A stretch of 64,000 bases of DNA. It comes from Beroe forskalii (Eukaryota > Ctenophora > Nuda > Beroida > Beroidae). Under the pieces are notes generated by a model. That model saw only the letters and a program-made list of their open reading frames with translations, did not search any database and was not told where the DNA came from. Shown here in pieces: positions 47,096 through 56,702 of the stretch. A program made the translations under genes and the position numbers. How positions within the stretch are numbered: the first letter of the stretch is position 1; each line of letters begins with the position of its first letter. Location: positions 718,145-782,144 of the forward strand of contig WFMF01000049.1 in the NCBI GenBank assembly GCA_011033025.1. The letters run 5' to 3'.

Positions 47096-47366
47096 CAAAG
47101 GGAAGTTCACAGAAATTAAAGTTTGAATTTCCCTCAAACCTGCAATGTCAAATCATAAGGACATGGCTGTTAGCTCATGTGTTATCATTCGTCCGTAGGA
47201 CGGAACCGACTAGTAAGTATAACAATAGCATCATATAATGATAGTATTCATTATATCTTGATAGTATTCAGATCTTGATAATATTCATATCAAATTATGA
47301 TTAACTGAAAGTTGGAACTTTGACCCACTAAAGCAGTCATGGCCATACCTCGAAGGCAGCAGATAT

Positions 47367-47600
47367 CTGATGCAATATCCTCCTCAGCTTTATTGATGCT
47401 GAGTTGTTGGTCTCTTCACTTTGTTACGACAATCTTTCTGTCATGAATCAATATTCTGAATATTCAGAATATCTTTAATATTTTGATTCTTGACAGAAAG
47501 ATTGTCCTAACTTAAAAGTGAGGGATTAACGAAGCTCAGCAGTAAATGGTCTAAAACAGGTTTACAGGTTTAGAGGGAGGATATTGCATCAAGATCTGCA
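47367..47600. repeat. ~235-bp foldback element
   Basis: TGATGCAATATCCTCCTCAG and its complement near 47576-47598 enclose further inverted sequence (ACAATCTTTCTGTCAWGAAT) converging on a palindromic centre ATTCTGAATATTCAGAAT at 47452-47469. Probably a MITE. No target duplication was resolved. Confidence 0.75.
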
Positions 47601-47909
47601 TCAAGATTTAGTGAGTATTTTGGCTAATGCAAGTACTATAGATAGCCCCTTGCCTTATTTGTCAGGGAATTTGCAGTAACTTTGCAAGGCTTTGAGATCA
47701 GGGTATGCAAAATATTTCCATGGTATGCAGATTTTCACAGCAAACAGGTAAATTAATCCTAATCAGATATGATAAGATGTTTTCTCAAAGTTTAAAACTA
47801 TGCTAGGGACTTTTTCAGGGCATACAATAAATAGTCTGCATACCCTCCGGCTACCTCACTGGAAATTCGAGCTGATCATGCAATAAATGCTTTGTGTATG
47901 AATGGAATA

Positions 47910-48420
47910 AACAGTTTTTAGCCCATAACTTTTTCCTGAGTATTTTAGGACAAATGTTTATTAACAACTCGAATATAAACAAGGCTAAAGTGTTTTTTCG
48001 AGCCATAAAGAAGTCCTTACGGCCTTCCTGACCGAGATATCATGTAAAATTACCTGATACCACATGGCTCGCGCATGGCTCAAAAATTAGTTTTTCGCCC
48101 ATAACTTTTTTCCTGAGCATTTTAGGGCAAATTTTCATTCCAAATTAAATATAAACATGGCCATTGCGATTCGTTTGAGCCCAAAACGAAGTCTATACGA
48201 CCTTCCTCGGCCGAGATATGAAAATTATCCGATACATGGCTCGCGCATGGCTCGAAAATCAGTTTTTCTCCCATAACTTTTTTCCTGAGCATTTTTTGGC
48301 ATATTATGTTTATTAACAAGTCCAATATATACATGGTCATTGCGCTTCGTTTGAGCCCAAAACGGAGTCTCTACGACCTTCCTGGACCGAGATACGAATT
48401 TCACCCATACGCGCCTAAGG
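47910..48420 (+). repeat. Dispersed ~175-bp satellite, about three diverged units
   Basis: Same family as 1105-2115: CCCATAACTTTTTYCTGAGCATTTT, ATGGCCATTGCG and ACGACCTTCCT (shown in shorter pieces) recur at ~175-bp spacing. It lies at the inner side of the right arm's start. Confidence 0.85.
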
Positions 48421-48939
48421 GCGTGGCATGGGCGTGGCCCCACAGGCATGTGTCTAGCGATACAAAAGTGGTACCTAGATGATTCTGGACCAGAATTGCC
48501 TGGAGAACAACTTCCAATGGTCAAAAATTCTGGACATCGAAGTGCATACACAACTTCATGCTGCTACCGTAGTACAATGGAATGGAATAAACAGAGGACA
48601 TCAATCTTTAAAAGAAACGAACCAATCCGATACCGTACCCAAGTCCCAATTTCAACTAAACCAGAAAAACAGATATTAACACCAATCTTTCAGGAAGGAC
48701 AATTTATTGGCATTGATTGATGTATATAAAATAGCCTCATGTAACAATTTATGATTGAATTAAATCATTTCTTTGCAAACCTTAATGGGAGTTTCATTTT
48801 TTGCAACCATTACATTCTATTCAAGTGCCTATTCAAAAATGAAAACAGAACATCCCGTAGTTTTACCCATGCCATGTACAAATTTACAGGGTGAATCTGT
48901 CGTCTGAACACCCCCCATTTCTAGAGGGACGGTGACATT

Positions 48940-49110
48940 TTCAGTTTGACATTTTTCCTTCGTGTTTTGACATTTCTTGACGCGTTTTGGCGCGTTTTTG
49001 ACACTTTTTGACACTCTTTGGCGCAATTTGACACTTTTTGGCGCGTTTTGTCGCGTCTTGGACGCTTTTTGTCGCGTTTTTGACGCTTTTCGTGCACACT
49101 TTAAGCGAAA
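48940..49110. repeat. GCGTTTTTGACGCTTTTTG repeats, right arm
   Basis: Mirror of the array at 45415-45600, with slightly different unit composition. Confidence 0.85.
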
Positions 49111-49212
49111 TTGACGTTTTTGTCGCCGTCCCCTTAGAAATGGGTCTTTTTAACCCCTCTTAACAACTCCCTCCCAACCCTCTAAAATCCTCCAGGGCCG
49201 ATGTTATTACAG

Positions 49213-49287
49213 TGGCATTGTCCCTACATCATGTTCTGTGGAATGAATGGAGTGTCCGAGTGCTTCTACTTCGCCACAATGTCACAG
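49213..49287 (+). CDS. Cys-rich exon of unrecognised membrane protein, right arm
   Basis: 75-bp, 25-codon, phase 0 exon between ATTACAG and GTACAG. Encodes WHCPYIMFCGMNGVSECFYF then ATMSQ. Conservation of length, frame and splice sites with the left-arm copy supports it. It splices in frame to 49543-49691 across a 255-bp intron. Three Cys and several aromatic residues suggest an extracytosolic loop. Upstream exons are absent from this window, which argues that the duplicated segment captured only the gene's 3' part. Confidence 0.73.
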
Positions 49288-49542
49288 GTACAGTGTACTA
49301 AGTACAGTGTACTACAATAGTACAATGTCACAAGTTGTAAGTACAGTGTGTAACAGCCTTCAACGCTAGCTGTCATGGTTGTTAGAATCTGTTAGCTCAT
49401 CAATCTCAAATAAACTGTAACGATCAGAGTATAATAAGGGTATGGGTGTTTGATTGATACCCAAAGGCACCCCTGACTTCCTCTTGCAAATGGGCTCAGG
49501 TAGCAGAAGGTATAATACATTCATAACCCCCTGTACTTACAG

Positions 49543-49691
49543 CCGGAAGTGGAACGTTACAACCTGAAACTCCTGCCCTTCTCCATTACCTTCCTCCTCC
49601 TGTCCCTCCTTCTCTCCTACCTTTTCGGAGGGGTCGGGTTCATCCTCGCTAACATCGGGAACATGGCCCTCCGAATATTCTTCAGCATGAG
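49543..49691 (+). CDS. Transmembrane exon of unrecognised membrane protein, right arm
   Basis: 149-bp exon between TTACAG and GTTGGG. Encodes PEVERYNLKLLPFSITFLLL, then SLLLSYLFGGVGFILANIG and a segment ending RIFFSM plus two bases of the next codon. The 5' splice site is GTTGGG here and GTAGGG in the left arm; the weaker site could affect splicing. The frame is otherwise intact. It would join the terminal exon (from 52075) across a ~2.4-kb intron made mostly of 36-bp minisatellite. Confidence 0.75.
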
Positions 49692-49981
49692 GTTGGGGTA
49701 GTTTATTCTGCATTTGTAACGTTGCTTTTCAGCTGTACCATTTCATTATGAGGTACGAGTCGATCTACAGTTTACTTTCCTTATGCTTAGTTTACTTCTC
49801 AGTGTTATGATTTTATACGATGGTATCTTGTGTAACTTTCATCATGATAAGGAAAATATTTTTGGTATAATAAGAAATAGTTTGAAATTTAGTTCTTACT
49901 TAGTTACTTTTTATGATGACTGACTTGGTACCTAAGTACCTAGATAGATACGATTCAATATTTCATTACCCCCCCCCCCCC

Positions 49982-51690
49982 ATTTTTCAGGTACATTGCT
50001 CAGTATTTCAACTCAGGCTCTTGTTTCAGGTACATAGCTCAGTATTTCAACTTCCCGTGTTACAGGTACATTGCTCAGTATTTCAACTCCCCGTGTTTCA
50101 GGTACATTGCTCAGTATTTCAACTCCCCTTGTTTCAGGTACATTGCTCAGCATTTCAACTCCCCGTGTTTCAGGTACATTGCTCAGTATTTCAACTCCCC
50201 GTGTTTCAGGTACATTGCTCAGTATTTCAACTCCCCGTGTTTCAGGTACATTGCTCAGTATTTCAACTCCCCGTGTTTCAGGTACATAGCTCAGTATTTC
50301 AACTCCACCTGTTTCAGGTACATTGCTCAGTATTTCAACTCCCTGTGTTTTAGGTACATTGCTCAGTATTTCAACTCCCCGTGTTTCAGGTACATTGCTC
50401 AGTATTTCAACTCCCCTTGTTTCAGGTACATTGCTCAGCATTTCAACTCCCCGCAAGCTCAGGTACATTGCTCAGTATTTCAACTCCCCTGATTTTTCAG
50501 GTACATAGCTCAGTATTTCAACTCCCGTGTTTCAGGTACATTGCTCAGTAATTCAACTCCCCTTGTTTCCAGGTACATTGCTCAGTATTTCAACTCCCCG
50601 TGTTTTGCAGTACATAGCTCTAGTATTTCAACTCCCCGTGTTTCAGGTACATTGCTCAGTATTTCAACTCCCCGTGTTTCAGGTACATTGCTCAATATTT
50701 CAACTTCCCGTGTTTCAGGTACATAGCTCAGTATTTCAACTTCCTGTGTTTCAGGTACGTTGCTCAGTATTTCAACTCCCCGTGTTTCAGGTACATAGCT
50801 CAGTATTTCAACTCCACCTGTTTCAGGTACATTGCTCAGTATTTCAACTCCCTGTGTTTTAGGTACATTGCTCAGTATTTCAACTCCCCGTGTTTCAGGT
50901 ACATTGCTCAGTATTTCAACTCCCCTTGTTTCAGGTACATTGCTCAGCATTTCAACTCCCCGTGTTTCAGGTACATTGCTCAGTATTTCAACTCCCCGAT
51001 TTTTCAGGTACATAGCTCAGTATTTCAACTCCCCGTGTTTCAGGTACATTGCTCAGTAATTCAACTCCCCTTGTTTCAGGTACATTGCTCAGTATTTCAA
51101 CTCCCCGTGTTTCAGGTACATAGCTCAGTATTTCAACTCCCCGTGTTTCAGGTACATTGCTCAGTATTTCAACTCCACCTGTTTCAGGTACATAGCTCAG
51201 TATTTCAACTCCACCTGTTTCAGGTACATAGCTCAGTATTTCAACTCCCCGTGTTTCAGGTACGTTGCTCAGTATTTCAACTCCCCGTGTTTCAGGTACA
51301 TAGCTCAGTATTTCAACTCCCCGTGTTTCAGGTACATTGCTCAGTATTTCAACTCCCCGTGTTTCAGGTACATAGCTCAGTATTTCAACTCCCCGTGTTT
51401 CAGGTACATTGCTCAGTATTTCAACTCCCCGTGTTTCAGGTTCATAGCTCAGTATTTCAACTCCCCGTGTTTCAGGTACATTGCTCAGTATTTCAACTCC
51501 CCGTGTTTCAGGTACATTGCTCAGTATTTCAACTCCCCGTGTTTCAGGTACATTGCTCAGTATTTCAACCCCCCGTGTTTCAGGTACATTGCTCAGTATT
51601 TCAACTCCACCTGTTTCAGGTACATTGCTCAGTATTTCAACTCCCGGTGCTTCAGGTACATTGCTCAGTATTTCAACTCCACGAGTGTTT
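49982..51690 (+). repeat. 36-bp intronic minisatellite, right arm (~47 units)
   Basis: Units of TTTCAACTCCCCGTGTTTCA then GGTACATTGCTCAGTA, preceded by a C-run at ~49970-49981. It fills the last intron of the membrane-protein gene. Each unit carries an abutted 3'/5' splice-site-like sequence TTTCAG|GTACAT. Some units vary at the CAG (for example GTTTTAGGTACA). Frames FQVHCSVFQLPV and its shifts are repeat artefacts. This array is about twice as long as the left one. Confidence 0.94.
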
Positions 51691-51916
51691 TGAGGCGGAG
51701 TCTGCCTAACATTCCTCAGCTTATGGTTCTGGCCGTGTGTGGCTTTACAACACTCCTTTCCAAAATGGTGCTCGAATCTACTGACTCACTTCTAGGTAAC
51801 TGCTAGGTATTATGCTCCCAACTATCCTCTTACTGTATAAGACTTTATCTGGTTGAACATAACACTATCGTATCACAACATGTTCAAAATGCTGATCAAA
51901 GAAACCAGTTATTTTT

Positions 51917-51991
51917 TCCCTCCCCATTGGCCTTTTTGTGAATACAAAAAGGCAAATGAGAGGGTTGGCAGAGATCGTGGTCTGGAAGGGT
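51917..51991 (-). mobile_element. Short hairpin element, copy 2, with long flanking duplication
   Basis: About 75 bp containing the stem CATTGGCCTTTTTGTG/ACAAAAAGGCAAATG and the segment GGTTGGCAGAGATCGTGGT, as in the copy at 19140-19222. It is flanked by ~25-bp direct repeats beginning CTGATCAAAGAAA (51892 and 51992). The left arm of inverted duplication 3 has a single copy of this flank and no element, so it is a genuine insertion. The A-rich end on the minus strand (GGAGGGAAAAAA) and long duplication suggest retroposition of a small RNA. Confidence 0.7.
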
Positions 51992-52074
51992 CTGATCAAA
52001 GAAATCAGTTATTTTTCTATTCCTTCCACTTTTCAAGAGATATTGTTGTAAATCAGTAAGTCCATCTTGTCAAG

Positions 52075-52228
52075 TAAAACCCCTCCGTCAGGTAACATAT
52101 TCCACCTGATGATCGGAGCTCTCAGTTTCCTCCTAGTTCTTCTTATGCAATGGGAATGTGAGGACGCCAGCTTCAAGAACTTCATCAAGTCGCTCAACCC
52201 CCTGAAATTCAAACAACACTCTGAATGA
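52075..52228 (+). CDS. Terminal exon of unrecognised membrane protein, right arm
   Basis: Encodes KTPPSGNIFHLMIGALSFLL then VLLMQWECEDASFKNFIK and a lysine-rich tail, ending TGA at 52226-52228. The start is proposed after CTTGTCAAG because one base (T) completes the two-base codon left by exon 49543-49691, keeping frame; this is inference. One hydrophobic helix and a short polar tail fit the last membrane segment. The 3' half of this exon is repeated three more times downstream. Confidence 0.65.
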
Positions 52229-52252
52229 AGAAGTTATACATACCGTCTTACT

Positions 52253-52449
52253 CAGGGGTGTAGCCAGGGTTTTGGAAAGGAGTCGGCGAGTTACATTCTG
52301 TTGCTTGTTTCATCTCGCATCACGCATGGCTTTAAAAATCCACAACCTCTGCCGGAAAAGGGGAAGCAGTTACCAGTGTCCCCGTCCCCCGGCTACGCCC
52401 TGTTCCCCCTGGCTACGCCACTGTTCCCCCTGGCTACGCCCCTGTTCCC
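52253..52449 (+). mobile_element. hAT-type end with body fragment and short TIR-derived array
   Basis: Begins CAGGGGTGTAGCCAGGG after GTCTTACT, a hAT-style terminus. It has ~110 bp of body (GGAAAGGAGTCGGCGAGTTA ... CCACAACCTC) and then CCCCGTCCCCCGGCTACGCC leading into three 21-bp units ending GGCTACGCCCCTG. Equivalent bodies recur at ~52562, ~53171 and ~54120. The element's far end has been expanded into the minisatellite. Confidence 0.7.
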
Positions 52450-52536
52450 CTTATGCAATGGGAATGTGAGGACGCCAGCTTCAAGAACTTCATCAAGTCG
52501 CTCAACCCCCTGAAATTCAAACATCACTCTGAATGA
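52450..52536 (+). pseudogene. Amplified terminal-exon fragment, right-arm copy 2
   Basis: 87 bp from CTTATGCAATGG to TGA. It encodes LMQWECEDASFKNFIK and the tail, with a Gln-to-His change near the end. Preceded in frame by GYAPVP from the minisatellite in place of the transmembrane helix. Confidence 0.8.
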
Positions 52537-52689
52537 ACAAGTTATACATACCGTATTACTCAGGGGTGTAGCTAGGGTTTTGGAAAGGAGTCGGCGAGTT
52601 ACATTCTGTTGCTTGTTTCATTTCGTATCACGCATGGCTTTAAAAAATCCACAACCTCCCATCGGAAAAGGGGAGGCAGTTACCAGTGT

Positions 52690-53066
52690 CCCCGTCCCCA
52701 CCGGCTACGCCCTGTTCCCCCTGGCTACGCCACTGTTCCCCCTGGCTACGCCCCTGTTCCCCCTTGCTACGCCCCTGTTCCCCCTTGCTAAGTTGCTACG
52801 CCCCTGTTCCCCCTTGCTACGCCCCTGTTCCCCCTGGCTACGCTCCTGTTCCCCCTGGCTACGCCCCTGTTCCCCCTGGCTATGCCCCTGTTCTCCCTTG
52901 CTACGCCTTCGTTCCCCCTGGCTACGCCCCTGTTCCCCTCGGCTATGCCCCTGTTCCCCCTTGCTACGCCCCTGTTCCCCCTGGCTACGCCTCTGTTCTC
53001 CATGGCTACGCCCCTGTTCCCCCTGGCTACGCCCAGGCTGTTCCCCCTGGCTACGCCCCTGTTCCC
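52690..53066 (+). repeat. 21-bp hAT-end minisatellite, block 2
   Basis: Units of CTGTTCCCCCTGGCTACGCC, with TTGCTACG and short irregular insertions (AAGTTGCTACG, AGGCTG). Open in several frames because the unit is 21 bp without stops. Confidence 0.92.
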
Positions 53067-53153
53067 CTTATGCAATGGGAATGTGAGGACGCCAGCTTCA
53101 AGAACTTCATCAAATCGCTCAACCCCCTGAAATTCAAACAACACGCTGAATGA
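53067..53153 (+). pseudogene. Amplified terminal-exon fragment, right-arm copy 3
   Basis: 87 bp, same boundaries as copy 2, TGA at 53151-53153, with Ser-to-Ala near the end. In frame with an upstream PPGYAPV repeat that is open from 52686, giving a 155-codon fused frame. Protein expression is unproven. Confidence 0.8.
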
Positions 53154-53319
53154 ACAAGTTATACATACCGTCTTACTCAGGGGTGTAGCTAGGGTTTTGG
53201 AAAAGAGTCGGCGAGTTACATTCTGTTGCTTGTTTCATATCGTATCACGCATGGCTTTAAAACTTTAAAAAATCCACAACCTCCCATCGGAAAAGGGGAA
53301 GCAGTTACCAGTGTCCCCG

Positions 53320-54009
53320 TCCCCCGGCTACGCCCTGTTCCCCCTGGCTACGCCACTGTTCCCCCTGGCTACGCCACTGTTCCCCCTGGCTACGCCCCTG
53401 TTCCCGCTTGTTACGCCCCTGTTCGCCCTAGCTACGCCCCTGTTACCCCTGGCTACACTTCTGCTCCCCCTTACTACGCCCCTGTTCCCCTGGTTACGCC
53501 CCTGTTCCCCCTGGCTACGCCCCTGTTCCCGCTTGTTACGCCCCTGTTCGCCCTAGCTACGCCCCTGTTCCCCCTTGCAACGCCCCTCTTCCCCTGGCTG
53601 CGCCCCTGTTCCCCCTGACTACGCTCCTTTTCCCTGGTTACGCCCATTTTCCCTCTGGCTACGCCCATTTTCCCCCTGGCTACGCCCTGCCCCCCTTGCT
53701 ACGCCCCTGCTCCCACTGGCTACGCCCCTGTTCCCCTGGCTACGCCCCCTGTTCCCCTGGCTACGCCCCCTGTTCCCCCTGGCTATGCCCCCTGTTCCCC
53801 CTGGCTCTGCCCCTGTTCTCCCTTGCTACGCCTTCGTTCCCCCCTAAGCATGCCCCTGTTCCCCTCGGCTATGCCCCTGTTCCCCCTTGCTACGCCCCTG
53901 TTCCCTCTGGCTACGCCCCTGTTCCCCCTGGCTACGCCCCTGTTCCCCCTGGCTACGCCCTGTTTACCCTGGCTACGCCCCTGTTCCCCCTGGCTACGCC
54001 CCTGTCCCC
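53320..54009 (+). repeat. 21-bp hAT-end minisatellite, block 3
   Basis: About 32 units, more heterogeneous than block 2 (GCTTGTTACGCC, CCATTTTCCCTCTGG variants). Confidence 0.92.
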
Positions 54010-54096
54010 CTTATGCAATGGGAATGTGAGGACGCCAGCTTCAAGAACTTCATCAAGTCGCTCAACCCCCTGAAATTCAAACAACACTCTGAATAA
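54010..54096 (+). pseudogene. Amplified terminal-exon fragment, right-arm copy 4
   Basis: 87 bp, same boundaries; the stop is TAA (54094-54096) instead of TGA. Again preceded in frame by GYAPVP. Confidence 0.8.
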
Positions 54097-54249
54097 AGAA
54101 GTTATACATACCGTCTTACTCAGGGGTGTAGCCAGGGTTTTGAAAAGGAGTCGGCGAGTTACATTCTGTTGCTTATTTCATTTCGCATCACGCATGGCTT
54201 TAAAGAATCCACAACCTCTGTCGGAAAAGGGGCGGCAGTTACCAATGTC

Positions 54250-55835
54250 CCCGTCCCCCTGGCTACGCCCTGTTCCCCCTGGCTACACCACTGTTTCTAC
54301 TGGCTACGCCACTGTTCCCCCTGGCTACGCCCCTGTTCCCACTGGCTACGCCCTGTTCCCCCTGGCTATGCCCCTGTTCCCCCTGGCTACGCCCCTGTTC
54401 CCCCTGGCTACGCCCCTAATCCCCTTGCTATGCCCCTGTTCCCCCTGGCTACGCCCTGTTTACCCTGGCTACGCCCTGTTTACCCTGGCTACGCCCTGTT
54501 TACCCTGGCTACGCCCCTGTTCCCTCTGGCTAGGCCTCGGTTCCCCTGGCTACGCCCATGTTCCCTCTGGCTACGCCCCTGTTCCCTCTCGCTACGCTCC
54601 TGTTCCCTCTCGCTACGCTCCTATTCCTTCTGGCTACGCCCCTGTTCCCCCTGGCTACGCCCCTGCTCCCCCTGGCTACGCCCCTGTTCCCCCTTGCTAC
54701 GCCCCTGTTCCCCCTTGCTACGCCCCTGTTCCCCCTTGCTACGCCCCTGTTCCCCCTTGCTACGCCCTGTTCCCCCTTGCTACGCTCCTGTTCCCTCTCG
54801 CTACGCTCCTATTCCTTCTGGCTACGCCCCTGTTCCCCCTGGCTACACCCCTGTTCCCCATGGCTACGCCCCTGTTCCCCCTTGCTACGCCCCTGTTCCC
54901 CCTTGCTACGCCCCTGTTCCCCCTTGCTACGCCCCTGTTCCCACTGGCTACGCCCTGTTCCCCCTGGCTATGCCCCTGTTCCCCCTGGCTATGCCCCTGT
55001 TCCCCCTGGCTATGCCCCTGTTCCCCCTGGCTACGCCCCTGTTCCCCCTTGCTATGCCCCTGTTCCCCCTGGCTACGCCCTGTTCCCCCTGGCTACGCCC
55101 CTGTTCCCCCTGGCTACGCCCCTGTTCCCCCTGGATACGCCCCTGTTCCCTCTGGCTAGGCCTCGGTTCCCCTGGCTACGCCCATGTTCCCCCTTGCTAT
55201 GCCCCTGTTTCCTCTGGCTACGCCCCTGGTCCCCCTTGTTTCACCCCTGTTCCCCCTGGCTACGCCCCTGTTCACCCTGGCTACGCCCTTGTTCCCCCTG
55301 GCTACGCCCTGTTCACCCTGGCTACGCCCTTGTTCCCCCTGGCTACGCCCTGTTTATCCTGGCTACGCTCCTGTTCCCCCTGGCTTCACCCCTGTTCCCC
55401 ATGACTACGCCCCTGTTCCCCCTTGCTACGCCCCTGTTCCACCTGGCTACGCCCCTGTTCCCCATGACTACGCCCCTGTTCCCCCTTGCTACGCCACTGT
55501 TCCCCCTGGCTACGCCCCTGTTCCCCCTGGCTACGCCCCTGTTCCCCCTGGCTACGCCCCTGTTCCCCCTGGCTACGCCCCTGTTCCCCTGGCTACGCCC
55601 TGTTTACCCTGGCTACGCCCTGTTTACCCTGGCTACGCTCCTGTTCCCTCTGGCTACGCCCCTGTTCCCCCTGGCTACGCCCCTGTTCCCCCTGGCTACA
55701 CCCCTGTTCCCCATGGCTACGCCTTGGTTCCCCTGGCTACGCCCTGTTTACCCTGGCTACGCCCTGTTTACCCTGGCTACGCCCCTGTTCCCCCTGGCTA
55801 CCCCCTGTTCCCCCTTGCTACGCCCCTGTTCCTAA
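54250..55835 (+). repeat. 21-bp hAT-end minisatellite, block 4 (longest)
   Basis: About 75 units of CCTGGCTACGCCCCTGTTCC and variants, with higher-order duplication (a segment with TCTCGCTACGCTCCTATTCC repeats at ~54.59 and ~54.80 kb). It gives overlapping open frames of up to 425 codons in all three phases; these are artefacts of the repeat period. No exon fragment follows this block. Confidence 0.93.
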
Positions 55836-56160
55836 TACTGCCCTAATGCTCTCTTGGTATTCCGTCATAATCCATTGTAGTTCAAGTCAACTTTGGTCCT
55901 CCGTTTTGTTTGAAAGTTTGAAACTGATTTATTTGTTTGAAGAATAATTTGATATTTGTTTTACTGTTTTTGACGTTTTGTAAAATATTTATTTCTAGTA
56001 ATTATTTGTGATGATGAGAGTAATGTTCGAGTTTCCTTTTATTTAATCTGAATAACTTTGAAGCAGTAACTTAAAATTATTATCATGGTTGAGTTTTTTA
56101 CTGATTTCACGGATCGAATCGTTCAATATGAGTCGAATAATTCAATGAAAGAATGATTGA
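55836..56160. other. No gene recognised
   Basis: Unique AT-rich sequence between the 21-bp and 60-bp arrays. Confidence 0.5.
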
Positions 56161-56164
56161 TTTC

Positions 56165-56462
56165 TTCCCTTTCGCCAGAAAAGAATAAACCATTAAACCC
56201 ATCATTCATACCCTCTGTAGCCATGGCTATAAGCCCTGGCACTAATAAACCATTAAACCAATCATTTATACCCTCTGTAGCCATGGTTATAAGCCCTGAC
56301 ACTAATAAACCATTAAACCCATCATTTATACCCTCTGTAGCCATGGCTATAAACCCTGACACTAATAAACCATTAAACCCAATATTATACCCTCTGTAGC
56401 CATGGCTATAAGCCCTGACACTAATAAACCATTAAACCCAATATTATACCCTCTGTAGCCAT
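56165..56462. repeat. 60-61-bp satellite, minor array (five units)
   Basis: Units of TAGCCATGGCTATAAGCCCT, GACACTAATAAACCATTAAA and CCCATCATTTATACCCTCTG. Same family as the array from 60672. The perfect palindrome AGCCATGGCT lies in each unit. Confidence 0.93.
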
Positions 56463-56465
56463 AAT

Positions 56466-56702
56466 AGAAATAATAAAACACTTCTACTCTTGCAAAATTC
56501 TGCGGATAAAGGCTTTATATGTCGTGCAGCACCAATTTGGAATAAAGTCTTAAAATCACTCTTTCATGATAAGTCAATTGATGATTTAGAGATTGATTCA
56601 ATGAAAGAGAAATTGAAAACCTCACTACAAACTGTTCAAAATAACCACCACAACTTGGAATGGTATCCCATGAATTTCGATTTTCACCATATAAAACCAT
56701 GA
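56466..56702 (+). pseudogene. Possible C-terminal remnant of a non-LTR retrotransposon ORF2
   Basis: The frame running to a TGA at 56700-56702 contains FICRAAPIWNKVLKSLF, then a spaced EKLKTSL. This resembles the (R)..PIWNxLP...F...LK..L tail that follows reverse transcriptase in many CR1/Jockey-type elements. No upstream polymerase domain is present; the satellite array cuts it off. The resemblance is by eye and could be chance. No gene is recognised at 56703-57386, apart from a 40-bp tandem pair with an ACTCATTGTTTACCAGTGAG hairpin at ~57000-57082. Confidence 0.4.

Larger units (their letters stand above)
48575..54130. repeat. Large inverted duplication 3, right arm
   Basis: Counterpart of the left arm: exons A, B and terminal, both minisatellites and the GCGCC repeat are in mirrored order. 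Outer alignment becomes ambiguous inside the 21-bp minisatellite (to ~55.84 kb). The right arm has an extra hairpin element (51917-51991) and more exon-fragment copies. The left arm has the extra hAT-like element. Confidence 0.9.

Noticed and set aside
54140..55835. Overlapping open frames of up to 425 codons in the Leu/Pro-rich region
   Set aside because: The 21-bp unit has no stop in any forward phase, so all three frames stay open. This is repeat periodicity, not coding evidence.
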